The notes under the pieces are model-generated. The model searched no databases. It worked only from the letters and a program-made list of their open reading frames with translations, and was not told where the DNA came from. From assembly GCA_036877525.1 (NCBI GenBank), contig JAZGTH010000007.1, forward strand, positions 12,733,501 to 12,797,500: a stretch of DNA of 64,000 nt. Reading direction: 5' to 3'. The DNA is from Chromobotia macracanthus (taxonomy: Eukaryota > Chordata > Actinopteri > Cypriniformes > Botiidae). The position numbers were made by a program, and so were the translations under genes. This document shows positions 1 to 14,100 of the stretch, piece by piece (the first letter of the stretch is position 1; each line of letters begins with the position of its first letter).

Positions 1-246
1 AAAAGCTTAGAAGCATTTTTATGCCTTTTCATTGTTATCAACTGTTTTGACATCATCTGTAGCGTATACAAAGGCTTTAATAAATCAGCTGCAATTTTTT
101 AAAAAGATTGTTATTAGAGACAGTTGTTAATGTAATAATTATGGAATCTAGAACAGCATGTACAACTCATATATAACCACCATAAACCAGAGGGCTGTAT
201 TGTGTACTAACAAATATTAATAATGCAGTTGTGATGGTTCATTCAG
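1..246 (+). other. 3' end of an upstream myo3b intron
   Basis: AT-rich non-coding sequence ending in the acceptor TTCATTCAG just before the first exon seen. The exon encoding the glycine-rich loop and catalytic lysine must lie further upstream. Nothing else is seen. Confidence 0.8.
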
Positions 247-381
247 GATGTAGATGAGGAGATTGAAGCAGAGTACAACATCTTGCGCTCGCTGTCCAAT
301 CATCCCAATGTGGTCAAGTTCTACGGCATGTTCTACAAAGCAGATGAGCTCTCCGGAGGACAACTATGGCTAGTTCTGGAG
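247..381 (+). CDS. myo3b: myo3b exon 1 of window: kinase N-lobe, alpha-C helix
   Basis: Forty-five codons, phase 0 at both ends (acceptor ATTCAG, donor GAG|GTGAGA). Reads DVDEEIEAEYNIL then HPNVVKFYGMFYKAD and ends LWLVLE. The glutamate in EEIEAEYNIL is expected to be the alpha-C glutamate that pairs with the catalytic lysine; LWLVLE is the beta-5 strand leading to the hinge. YGMFYKAD favours MYO3B over MYO3A, which has YGIYFKKD by recall. Confidence 0.95.
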
Positions 382-3300
382 GTGAGACATTTCTTTATGA
401 CATAAGTGTTACATAATTGCTTTTGAATTGCTTTTCTGTTTTATTTACTAAATGCATATACAGAAAGACAGAAAAAAGACTCATACATGTTGACAAAATG
501 AATCTGTAGCAGATATACAGATTTAAAATGTATCGTTTTTTTTTCTTTTGTTTAAATGGACCAAGACTATAGTTGATTGAAGATGTATCAGGAGAGATGC
601 CTCCTGCTCAGACAAGTATTGTCTAATAAAATGTGCGCTATAATGAGATTGTGCCTCCCCCAATTCCACCAGCCTACACCAGCCTTTTGGCCTACTGACT
701 TCTGCCAAACAAAAGCTTGCCTATGACATCCTGTTGAATTCTTTTTTCTAATGTTTCATTCTATTTAAAATTATAGAAGATGTTTCACTAGTGACTGAAA
801 TTTTTGGAGACTATTGTATATGAACCCAGAGACATCCATGTATGTGTCAGAATGCATGGAATACACTTTAAATAAAATGTTTAAAAGTTACATTGGCTAA
901 ATGGAATTATGTTTTTAAATAGATACATCTTGTTTATTAAAACTTGGTCGTGTTGCTTATTAAAATAAAAACATACAATGTCACACTGAGTTAAATAGAA
1001 AACATTCATCCACAATCATTCTTAATGCAAATATCTGCTATTATAACATGTAATCAAACTCGCTATAAAAGTTGTTTCAGGGCAACAATGTTGATCCAGT
1101 AAAATGTGCTACTGGGCAAAATCACCATGCTTTAATACAAATATTCTATGTTTTCTGTACACTTTCACCCAGTTTTTCCAGTGTTAAAAACAATAACTCA
1201 GTGGCAATGTGTTATAGATGACATTACACTGAAACATATGAAATAAAACACTGTGGTGGTAGTTTGAATAATAAAAATGTGTTGAACCCTTTCTAAAGTT
1301 CTTCCTGTTGTCTCTTCCCTATAACTGATCCCTCATTTATCTTTCACCTTTTCCTGTGTGTCTGGTGCTTCTTTCTGTTAGTTGTGTAATGGGGGTTCAG
1401 TAACAGACCTGATAAAGGGTTTGCTGATGAGAGGAAAATGTCTGGAGGAGCCCGTCATCTCCTACATCCTGTATGGAGCGCTTCTGGTAAGACACACACT
1501 GAGGTACACATCTGCTAACCTCTGCACAGAGAATGCTTGCTCAGGGGTCTGACTGAAACAAAGTACTTATTTTGGGCTGTATAGTGAAGAAAGAGAAAAA
1601 TTCCAGCTGTAAAGCTTGAGTGGTTGATCACAGAGGCACGCTGGCCCATGTGACCCCACCTGTGTCTCTTACTTTTGTCTTTAGGGTCTCCAGCATCTTC
1701 ACAACAACAGAATTATTCACCGTGATGTGAAGGGCAACAACATCCTTCTCAGCACAGATGGCGGAGTTAAACTGGTAGACTTTGGTAATGGCTGACACTG
1801 TGTCTCTGTTGAGAAAGTTCTGATGTTGGGCTTTGGCAAGTGCTATGGAAGTAAAAATTGTCCGCTTAAAATTCAAGACAGTCAGAAGTTGTTTTAGATG
1901 GCCAAGATTGTCTGTTACTAGTATAAATTGGTTTGTTAGTTATTGTTACCTCTAATAATATTGTTATCTCTAATAATAATAATCTTATACTAATAACCAG
2001 CAATAACTTGCCATTTAAACTGGTCAGTAGAGCCAGTTTAGCTAATCAAGGCTGTTGTTTAGCAGGGAACATAAAAATTGTATGTATATGCGTGATTCTG
2101 ATTGTGGTGTTTTGCACGTAAAGTGTATGTAAGAGGGAGAGGTGGGTGTGTGGGGCGATTGATTCTCATCTGCCTGAGGCGTGTTTATCCCATGTGTGTG
2201 TGACAGTGGAACCCTGCTGGAAAGTCAGACACCCTCATCACATAATGCTGCTGTAATGTCACATTATATTATCTTTCATCTTCAAAAATGTCTCAATATA
2301 TTAATGCTTTTTATTAGTGTTACTACAGAATGGGGCCATTCTGTATATTGTGCAGTATGTTGCAGTGGTGTAGTCCCCTCACCCCTATATCTACACTTAT
2401 GATTATAACAGATGTTTCATTGTTTCTCATTCATTACAAATGAAGAAAATGAAATGCTGAAGAGGATGAAAGCTTATGATTCTGACACATGAGATCTCTG
2501 ACCACTCGCAGGTGTCTCAGCTCAGCTGACGAGTGCCCGTCTGCGCAGAAATACATCAGTGGGAACTCCGTTCTGGATGGCGCCTGAGGTCTGCTCTGTT
2601 ACAAATATACTTTCTTACTCTGTTTTTATTTACAGTTTTCAGCTTGTGCTAGTCAACATCTCTCTCATGTTACACTGTTAAATTCTCTAAATAGTTCCAG
2701 TTTTTACTTTTAAAATAATAGGTTCCTCAGTAAATGCATTTGCCTTATTTTTTAATATTTTCTTTCTTCTGTGGTCATCATTTGAGATCATTTATGTGGA
2801 CATCAAGATCATTTGTTTTAGATGCTCTTTTCATAAAGTTAATTAAAAGTGATTTTAATTCAAATGTGGTATATTAAGACGTCCCACCATGTTTGATGTC
2901 AATTGTGTCATAACTGATGGAGGGCATAAAGGAGCTGACACAGCAGATTTTTGCCAAATAAAGACATGCGTTTTGGTCTGTTCCTTATAGTATGTCAGAG
3001 TCTGAGATACACAGTAACCAGTGACATTCACAGCGTCATTGACATCACATCTGGCACCATAACTATGTATGCAAATGCAAATGAATGCATGCAAATGCAA
3101 ATTAAACTTGAAGATTTTCAGCTAATAACTATATTTAACATGTTATTCTACACCTTGCACAAATATATATCATATCTAACGAGTGTATACGAGTTGTATA
3201 CGAGTATATAACGAGCTGGCTTCTTTCATGGTGCTTTTACTGTGATTTTATGTCATTTTTGAAGGTTGACAACCAACCTTATTCATCTTCATTGTAGAGA

Positions 3301-6300
3301 AAAATGTGAAAGAGAAAAAAATGAAAAAACAGTCATGCTAAAAATGTTCCTTTTGTGGTCTAGTTTTGAAATGAGCATGAATAAGGATATTTAAATATTT
3401 GGGTGAAACAGTACTTTCAGCATATGAAGGTATTATGTTTAGTAGTATGTTTCCTACATTTTTGGCAGCAAATATAAACAGGCATTTTTGCAGCAAAATA
3501 TAACCTGCTGCTTTAACCTTGACTTTATTAAGAATCTGAATGCTGAGAGTTCATTAGTCCGTTTGTGTATCTGTGAGTGAAAACTGGGGTGTGTGTACTT
3601 CTGTGTGTGAGTGTTGTGTTAGTTGTGTGAAGGTTAATTGCTGTACTCTGCTCCTCTGTGAGTGTGACATCAGTACAGTGAGGTGATGGGGCCAGTGTGG
3701 GAGGCCCCTCAGGGCCAATTAAAATACAGACTCAATTAAATGTTTGACATTATGATGACTGGTCACAATATTACTGTTCAACTGACAGAACACTGAAGTG
3801 CAGCATAATTGTTACTATTATGTTACTATTATGTTACTATTATATAGCGTAATTGTTGTGACTATTTACATTCCAGTCATTGCATTGGTGAACTGGTGCT
3901 GAAATCATATGTTCTTATATGAGTTTCATTTAGAAAATTCATTTAAAAACAGAAAAATTCACATTGATATATTCTCCCAAAAACTGAGGAGCTTACTTAA
4001 CCTATCCCTGATGTGAGTAGTTAAAGTGACAGTTACCTTAAATGTGTCTAGACCTCCAGAACAGAAGGACGATCAGTTCTGTTGATGTATGAAGACAGGA
4101 CTTCTTAGAGAAGAAAAGTTATCTTCAGATGTTGATCTTTCATATCTCTGGAGAGTTCTCCATTTGTAATTTTCTTTTGTATGGGTTTGACAGACTCAGA
4201 GTGGATAAATGTTTCTCTGTGTGCAGGTAATAGCATGTGAACAGCAGTATGATTACTCCTATGATGCCCGCTGTGATGTCTGGTCTCTGGGCATCACTGC
4301 TATAGAGCTGGCAGATGGAGACCCACCCCTGGCAGAGATGCACCCGGTGAAAGCACTCTTCAAAATACCACGGTGAGTCACCAGGGGGAGCTATACACAC
4401 ACACAACTCACAAAGATATGGGTTCTAGACAGACAAGGAAAGAGAAAAAAATACGAAAAAAGGATGACAGAAGAGATGGGAGAGTGGGAGAGAGAGATGA
4501 GTTTACCATAGATGGAAGAGAGAGAAACAGCCCTGTGTTTTCAATGTACTATCCCTTGAGAGTGATGTCTTTTTGAACCTTAGAACTGAAATAGCCTGTT
4601 TTGTTCTTGTACCTGTGAGACACTGTTTTGATTGGTTAAACAGCAATGTGCAAAACAGTAATTATATAAATACCGTGACTGAGCTTAACTGATGAATAAA
4701 TGTTCTCGATAGACTCTCAATTGAGAGTTGTGCATGTCTACATATACAAAGTCTTTAATTTCAAAAAAGGAAAAAATCTTGTTTTCCTAAGAAGAATGTG
4801 TGCATAACTGGCATATTGGCACTGTATTTCTGTGAAATATTTCACTTTTCTTACTGTCATGCTAATTATATATCCCAATTCTTCCTCATTTAAATTGCCT
4901 TTTTATCATCCCGGATTCAGGACGCGTTTTTACACAGTTTTCTGATTGACGTTAAAGGATAAGAGCTTTGATGAACATCTGACCTTCCATCAGCTTCACA
5001 ATCCCACTATTATCACCCAGAGTGCATTGTGGTTATGTCTTTTGATTGCAATTTGCATTTGTGATTAGCTGCCCTCCCTTCCTCTATTATCATTCAGAGG
5101 AGGCTGCCACTCATGTTATCTGGTTCACTGCAGACCTACAGGGGATGATCACTCACACTTTATGACATGGACACAAGCGGTTAGCTCTCTTTTTGACAGA
5201 CACACGCTGTTTTCGAAAGAACAAAGTAACGTACATACATACATACATACATACATACATACATACATTGTTGCATTATATATTGTGTATTCTGTGCACA
5301 GTATGAATGGAATGACCTGGAAGCCTGCTACATTTGCCAGTATGATGCGGTTATGTGACAACATTGTGAAAACAAGTGTAAAAATGCATAAACTTAGCTG
5401 TGCTGATAAATAATGGCTTTTCACAGTATACGGTATTATCACAATTTGTCTTAATATTTAAAAAAAATACTAATAATGCTAATACATGTTGCTATAATTG
5501 TACAGGCAGTATAGTGGTATGCTCTTCTGAACATACTCAATGAATGTACTGAGACCTCATCTTAATGGCCTCAGTTCAGCTGCTCTCAGATGAAGGTTTT
5601 CAAGGGATTCCATAGAAAAGAGGGTGTTGCAGGCAGTGAATTTTAAGATCTGTTTGTTTGTGCCGGTGTTGTGGCTGTACTTTAATGCTTTGAGTTTTCG
5701 ATTATGAGAGCTGGATATGAGTAATGATGGTGTTAGAATACTGTGTTTTTGCCTTTGCAGATCAATTTGTCATAGAGTTTATGCTTGAATGCAGTAATCA
5801 TGTATAGTATCTACACCATCATGACATGTTTTAAAATGATGTGCATCATCATCTTTTCCACCCACCTGTCTCACTCGATCTCTCTCTTCTAAACCTTTCT
5901 TAAAATGAAATTAAAAATTTGGGCCCAGGCACATAAATCAGATGCGTGAGACCTTTAGCGTGGCGGCGTCTGAATATATCAGTGTTCGTGTGTGCAGTGA
6001 CGCGTGAAATGATTCTGTTAACATGTCATCTGTCCGGAGTGGCGCTCCCACCATCAGCCCGCTCTCAGGAGGAGAGATTACGAGGGGGCGTGGATAGATC
6101 AGACCCTGTCAGTCTGAAAGGTTTGAATCCTAATAAAGGACATCAGAGAAAAGCCAATAGCTGAACACAATTATCTCAGGCTTTCTTCACTGACATAAGA
6201 GCATTTCTGAATTTTTATGTTTACTGGTTATATTCAAAGAGCAAAACTGTGTAAGATATTTTTTTTCTTATTTTACACATACCCCTTACCAAACTGTGCA

Positions 6301-7911
6301 TCAGATTTATGCATGAAACAATTTTTCCAGTACACTGAATTCAGTATATACTGTAGTAAGTCACTACCAGAGAAAAAATGTATTTCTCTGAGGTTGCTCT
6401 TTCATGATAGGAGATTTGATGGAGATCTAAGTTTTGTTGCATTTAAGTATCAGCTTGTCTCAGATTTTTTTCTATAATTGCTTAGGAGAATAGAAACCAT
6501 TCTATTCCATTCTAGAATAGAATAGAACTATTATAATATTAGAAACAAATGAGACAATTGTTCAAATACATTAAAGAGTATGGAGCTGTAAGATTAATGT
6601 AGATTGTAGCTAACATAATCTGGACTTGGTTAAATTTGATGAGAAATGTTTGCGTTTATATTGAATTCTTCAGTAGTATTGACTTTTATTGCAAACTTGA
6701 AAATCTGAGCTCAGTTTGTGACATTGTTAAGATTGCTTCTGAAACTCTCATGGGAACATTTGTGAGATTTTTGGGTCTTGTGATCTTGGATCTGTGACAC
6801 AGGGGACTTAAGCAAAAGCAATGACTCACTCTCAAAGATTATATCACGTTGTCTAGCAGAAAAAACTGAGATATTAAAAAGATCTCATCTATGAGTTTTC
6901 CCTATGGGCTAGTTGTTTGTCAGAACTAACGTGGAAAAAACTAATTTCGGGGGGAATTACTGAGAGCAGAGACACCCTGCTATGATATTTATCAGGGCTC
7001 TGTTAATATTAATTGCATAACCTTCTTAAAAAAACTTTTGTTGTTGTGTTATTGGGTGCTGGTCCACAGCATGGTGTCCTAGTGTCCTCATTAGACCTCT
7101 GAACTAGCTTATAAGGATTAACCAACCAGCACCACAATGAAAATTTATACTGGTTTAAGTAATTTTCTCATGTGACTACAGTATATTTATTCACAGTGGC
7201 AAATTAGTGTCTACCACAGTATAACAAGAGAAAATGTTTGGCAGATGTTGCATGAATGTTAAGAGTCAATTAACCATTGCACTTTCTGATTTAGCTGAAC
7301 CTGTATGGCCACAGGTACAGTTTCTATGTTTAGCTGCTGGTGTGACTTTGCCTGCATTTCCATTTGCCAAATAATTGTCACTGAGCTGCTGGGTGGTTGA
7401 GGAAACATACAAGTCTTTTGTACGTGGCAGATTAGTATTGACAAAATGTCTGGTGTGTCATCTATCATCCAAAGGTGGTATGACTACAGCGCTTGTGTTA
7501 GAGTTACATTTTTGTGTCCGTCTGAGGCTATTTTTACCCACTTAAGCTCCTATTAAATACAATGCATTGCCATTTTAAAGATTTTAAAATTCTTAAAATA
7601 AAATCAGATGAAGTATAATTTAAACATAATCTGTATGTGTGTTGAGGTGGGTTAAGAAACTTTTTTGTAGGGGTTTGTTTTTCCAACCTAACAGAAAAAA
7701 TGAACAATAGTTAATGGAAAGTTATATTTTACAGTATGTGTGTGTGTAAAAATGAGTCCATTGTTATTAATTTGTTCATTCATTCACTTCCCCTCATATT
7801 GTTTCAAACCTGACTGACTGACTTCTGGAGAACACAAAAACAGGAATTTTGAAATTCATAATTTATTTTGTTTGATTTAGCAGAAAAACGTACCCAGACA
7901 TATTCTTGACA

Positions 7912-7951
<40 letters not shown>

Positions 7952-10900
7952 CATGTGCATGTCTGTAGCTTGTCATCTGCAGTGTAACAAACTGATGTTG
8001 TGAGCAACATGGCTGCCAGCATGACTGTTCGCAGTCAGATTTTAGTGCCTCTGCAGCTAGATTAAAATAAACCTACCGTGTTTACATCCTGTTTGAGCAC
8101 GCTCGCAAACAGCCAGTGAGGGTGAATTTACGGCAGAATTTAGCAAGCACAATAAGAGTGCCATCAGCCACGCTGCTTCACTTTGTTATGTATAAGCAGC
8201 TCTCTACAGCACTGCAACATCAAGGCGAGCATGTGGCTGCAGGCGCGCATTATATTTTGCATTGAAGGAGTCGGTTATTTTCCTTTGATCTGTTCTTCAG
8301 AGAGGATGGCCTGTCTGAATATCTATCAAAGCACCGAGTGACTTAGAGCAGCCCAGAATGACAGATTAGCGGAGAAAAAAGAAAACTATGTTTAACAGGG
8401 TTTGGTTTATATGCCTTGTGCTTTGTTCTTGGTGATAGTTTCTGATGAAAGAGGCAGAAGATGTTTTTTTAAGTAGTATGTCTGTCCTTCGACCTGTGCT
8501 GCTATTCATGTCAATTTGAGACTTCAATCAAGCCTAAAGTAGATTAAGAGCCATTGAGAGAAAAAGCAGAAGTAGAAGGAAAATAAATAAGAAGATGAGA
8601 GGTCCGCACTCGTATCTGTTGGGCAACGGCTGCATTAAACAGTAAGACACTGCAGGCAGGGCTGAACTGTGAATATAATCATATATATAAATGGTATATG
8701 AGCCTATTTCTGTCGCCGTTATGAAGCTTTTATCAGTATAGGAGCATTGTGTTCATCTGTTTTGTTGTGCCTTCCTTTCATTGTGGTGAAATCTGCTGTG
8801 GTGTTACCACTGCACAGTGATGATACCAGATGACAGTACCATGGTGCTAATGGTGATATATACTATAGTACTCAATTATTACCATACACTGTAAATATAC
8901 CATAAATAGTTACTCTATACCATATCCAGAAAACAAAACCAAACATGGTAATATCATTTTTTTGTTAGTGGATACTAACAAATTTGGAAAACAATATTTT
9001 GGAAAACTATAGTACCATGTTCAATAACTATGGTAATATTACAGTACTGTTTGTGGAGACTATTGTATTTTGGTAAACTCAAATCAAATTTTATTTATAA
9101 ATCCCAGTAAAAACAGCAGTTGATCACTGTGCTGTATAACCAAACTAAAATATCCATTAAAACATAAAAATACATAACGCTATAACTGTAACTATAAAAG
9201 ACTACAATGCAATAGACGGCATAAAAACACAGGTAAGAGAAAAACCTAAAAACTGTAAGAGCAGGTATAAGCCTGATCATAAAGATTTTAACTTATTAAC
9301 TGATTTTAACTAAGGTTTTTAACATAGGTTTAAAGTCAGGTTTAGGTGAGGCCAGTCTGACAGAAACTGGAAGATTATTCCACAGTCTTGGCCCAATAAT
9401 GGAAAATGCACAGTCACAAAGTTTTAATCGAGGTCTTGGACCAAACAAAAAGCTTAGACTTATATCTTATTAAATATTAGAGTAAATGTTTATCTTATAA
9501 ACCATGAATATTTGAAAACATGAATAAATATTAGATTCCAATGTAAAGAGATTTACAATTAAACTGTGTTTTACAGTTTATATACAGTGAATGTAGTCAC
9601 AGTCATAAGATGTTTTACAGAAAGACACATTTTTCAGATGATTTTGTGTGTGGTTTTAAATTGTCCCAGAGTTTGAGTTCTGACAGTTCCGGGTCGGCCC
9701 TCACATGCGGCGTTTCAGCAGCGTGAGTGCTGCTTGTGTGTTAATATATGGGCATGTGAAAGTGTGTGTGTTAATAGATGGCTCTGTCTGAGTGTGGCTG
9801 ACAGAGGGATTATTCGCTCTCATAACTCGGCTGCTCGGCGGACAGATGTTGCCTGCCAGACACTCGGCGGCCGGCTCGTTTGTCATCCAGCAGCAGGCCG
9901 ACATGTCCCTGGCCCACAGTCTACTCTTTAAAGACTTAAACACTTACAACTCCACCTCACTGATATACAGCAGTTCAGATGAGATACGACCTGCTCTGTG
10001 AAGGAACTCAAGACCTGCTTAACTAAATCTGCAGCAAAATTTCTGATGGGTTGTGCTATGTATGTTAGTCACTGAAACACACATGTAAAATGCTGGACAA
10101 ACATTAAAAAAAATCTGGATTCAAGCTTGTTGATCCATTTGTTGATGTCAATGTAAATTATGGGTGGGTTGACCCCTTAATTTATTTCATTATTTATGAA
10201 TCCTCTCAGCTGAAATGAAAACAAAGTGCAACATTATTTTTGAACAGTGTTTTAATAGCAGTAACCATAGCTACAACTGTAAGGATAACTATAGTAATAA
10301 CTAGCATCTCCACCAGCTGACAATTAAGTTATGTTTATCTAAGCTCACGCACTGCAATTTTGCAGTCACAAAGATGGATGTAGATGACAATGGATGTGGC
10401 ATTATGTTTTCGCAAAGAAACAAAAAAATAGCAGATTTGGGGTACATTAAATCGTTCAGAGATGAGACATATAGGGAGAAGCTGTCACTGTTAAGAAAGA
10501 TTGTCTGCCATTTTAAATGCGTAATCTTCTTAAATTCAAATGGTTTTTGATTCGCAGTGATTCCAGTGATATTGTTCCTTTGTACTGTTATAGTTGTGGA
10601 CTATAACTTTAGCTCAATAAAACAGTTTGGGTTGAGCAAGATTTCAACACTGTGCCAATATCCATGTTAAAATGTCTAATGTGAGTTGTCTAAAAATGAT
10701 AACATTTGATAACGTTTTAAATATGATAAGAGCTTAAATATCATGTTTTATATCTAATGTGAAATCTGTGATAAAACAAAGATTTATGCCGTTTTAACCA
10801 TGGTGAAAATAAAGTTAGAAGCTTACAGATTGCAAGTTAATGTGTTAGACTGTAGGAAAGTTAATGTATTTGATTTCTTGCCCTGTATTCTAGAGCATTT

Positions 10901-11091
10901 GAATAGAATCATTTTGGCTAGTTCTGTACCTTTGTGTGTGTGTTTTCACATTTTCTTTGTGTAAGGAGATTGTCTGTGAACAGACATTTGTTCTGAGCAC
11001 AGTTGTACTTTTAGATTTGTAATTTAGTGTTACCATCCCTGAATGAGGTCTGTTCAATACATTTGTTTTCTTCTCATTCATGCTTGTTCTC

Positions 11092-11158
<67 letters not shown>

Positions 11159-14100
11159 TCTGCAGGAACCCATCTCCCACTCTACGCCACCCAGAGAAGT
11201 GGTGCAGAAGTTTCAGTCACTTCATCGCTCAGTGAGTTCAAAAAGCTTTATCTCTTTTCTGCTGTCTCTCTTCCTGTAGTGTCTTAAGGTGATCTCACTT
11301 TAAGGGAAGATCACAATGTTTAATGTTAGATTTTGTACAAAATCTGCAAACACACTGAGTGTGTTTAAACCATACTGAGTATTTTCTGAACACAGGGAAT
11401 GTTTAGTGTTGATATCTGGATTATCAGCCTGCAACTTGTAAAAGTTGTCAAAGTAAAATTTTCTGTATGTATCCTCATGTAAATGAAGCCACATACAAAC
11501 TTTATAAATGTTGTTGCATTAGATAACAAAACAACTGGCACATACGACAAAAAGTTGCAGATCTTTTCATAACTTTTCAACGAATTTCTTTTTTACTCTA
11601 TAATTTATTCCGAAATTTTATATATTCATACATTTTAAGTGTAACTTGAGTGTGCATTTAATTTTAGAGGCCACTGTACTCCTGTTGTCCCCTGGCCTCA
11701 GTTGTACAATAATCGAATTAAAGCTTCAATCCACATCAACCTTTTTGGCTCAAATAAATAAAATTCATCTGTTGAAAAAATACATTACAGATCAGTATTC
11801 AAAACCGTCTCCTTAATCCTGATTCACAATGCAAAGTTTATAATAATGATTTACAATTTGAACTGTCCGGTCGGATTTTGTGGGAAATGTCAGTTTGCCT
11901 TCAGTGTGCGTGAATATAAATATGTAAAGTAATCTGCAATTTCAAACAGAAATGCCGATAGAGAGATGAAAGTTACAGATTGCAGCTCAGATCAGACAGG
12001 TCAGGTGGTACTGTTTGATGTTCGGTTATGTATCAGGTGATTTGTTTGCTATTTATTTGAGGAATATTTTACTGTTAATATATCTTATCTTGACGAAGCA
12101 AATTCTATTTCTACAATCATGCTAATAGTGCAGTGAAACATTCATTTCTCACAAAAGCTGCTCAGATGTGTGGCTGAATTCTTATCACAGAGAGGGATTG
12201 CTTTGCTTCTGTGTATGTGCCTGTATGTATAAAATCATTCAAATGCAGAGATTAGTATTTCATTATGGGAAATGAAAACATCAGAGAGAGATGCTCACAC
12301 ACAGCAGGAGAGCTCTGGAAGCTAATTGACTCATTTATTTGTGTTAGTTGTTCATTTGTCAGTGTGGCAGGTATGCTAGCTGGTCCTGATGATTTAAAAG
12401 CACAGGCGGAGTCATATCTGTAGTGTGTGTGTGTACCAGAGGGGGCTTTATCCTGCGCTCTGAGTGCTTAGTTAGTGCTCTGTTCCATTTATTTACTCAG
12501 TTCCTGTTCTGTTTTAGCCATGCTGACTGTCCTACAGTAAGTGAACATACAATCTACCACACAAATGGCTGATGTAGTGTAGAGGTTTAAAGGAAGAGTA
12601 GGCCGTTTTTTCCTTTGCTGCTATGCTGGTTTAAAATCTCAGGCAAAATCTCACATCTCAAAATGTGCAGGCAACTTTGCATATTTCAGTCATTTAAAAT
12701 ATTTTTAATCAACTTATCTTTACATGTACTGTACATTTCTTTGGATAAAAGTGCCAGGAAACATCTATGCAAACATGCCAAAATAAAGGCAAATGCTTGG
12801 GCTGAAAGAGAAAACCGACAGGTCCTGCTAATTGCCACTGTAGTGCCCCTTGTGGTATCACACGTCGTTGTGTTGAGTTGAATTGTGAATAAATTGTGCT
12901 CTGACTCATTTTGGAAGCAACAATTTGTAAAAGCAGTCTTGTGTAGCTAGAAGCCTCTGCGTTCATGTGCATTCAAGAATACATACAGAACCTTAGTGGA
13001 GCAGTTCACCAAAAAACAAAAGTAAATCACTATTATTTCCTCACCCTCATGCTATCTCAGATGTATATGACTTCCTTTCTTTAGCTGAACACAAAGATTT
13101 TAGAAAAATATCCTTTCTTTTACATGTATGCATTTGGCGGATGCTTTTATTAGTGCATTCAGGGTATACATTTTGTCATTAAGTGTGTTTCCTGGGAACT
13201 GAGTCTGTAACTTTTGTGCTGCTTACACAATGCTCTACCAGGTGAGTTACAGAAACAGACTGTTGTACCTCAAACACACAACGATTTATGTTGTAAAACA
13301 AAACCATAAAATCTCAAAAAGTGAAAACCACAGGCCTTATTTTAAAATATAAAATAGTTATAAGGAACTTACATGGCTTACTATAAGCTGCTGTCTTTAG
13401 TGGTAAGTTAGACACATTAAGAAGGCTCACTCCCCACAGCCTACATGCTCCAGTGTCACAAACTGATTTTTGCATGCAATTTTTTGTCTTACTATCATGT
13501 CATATCATCAACTAAATAAAGCTTAGAAAATCCACATGTGCTCAGAACTGTTTTGCTTCAGTCTTTATAAAATGCAATGCATTGCTCAGCATTTGTGTTT
13601 GGCAAAATAAATCTGCTTCGCTCTCTTAAGGAGGATTTTCATAAACATCACACTGAAAAACTGGGTTTTCAGGGCTATCAGATCAGAAATAATTCTCCAG
13701 AATAAATCCTGTCAGTTTGTGTGTGTGTGGTGCTTGATTAGGTGTTTGGAGGCCACAATGTTATCAGAAGAAGCAGGCTGTTTGTTCTCTGTATGTGTGT
13801 ATAGTGGCACACCGTTGTTATAAATGTGTCTGTAAATGTGCCCCAGAATGGCTTACCCTCTGCTATCAGAGCCGCCTGCTGTCTGGACCCTCAGCCATAC
13901 TGAGTGCTAATGACAGACCCCTGGACCTACAGTCATCTATTGCATTGAATGCGGTTTAGAGTGGCTGATCTCAGCACACTCTATATTAAAACTGAGTTGA
14001 GGTTTGGATGGACACTGTTTTTTCTGCCATGTAATGGCAATTAAACAGATCAAAACTTTCAACCTCCAAGAAAGACATTAAGGGGACATCACATCTGTAA

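Larger units (their letters stand above)
4373..11165 (+). other. intron 5 (6.8 kb): microsatellites, dispersed repeats, CpG-richer blocks
   Basis: Large intron inside the kinase region. It contains an ATAC-type microsatellite (5232-5268), a CT tract (7914-7951), half of a MITE-like repeat (7762-7850), two dispersed repeat blocks (8816-9064 and 9062-9440), and three CpG-richer repeat-free blocks (about 5930-6165, 8030-8400 and 9655-9960). It ends in a long TG tract next to the exon 6 acceptor. No other exon could be placed. Confidence 0.7.

Noticed and set aside
11027..11287. Open frames reading long Cys-Val or Thr-His runs
   Set aside because: They are translations of the TG microsatellite; the real coding part is exon 6 in another frame.
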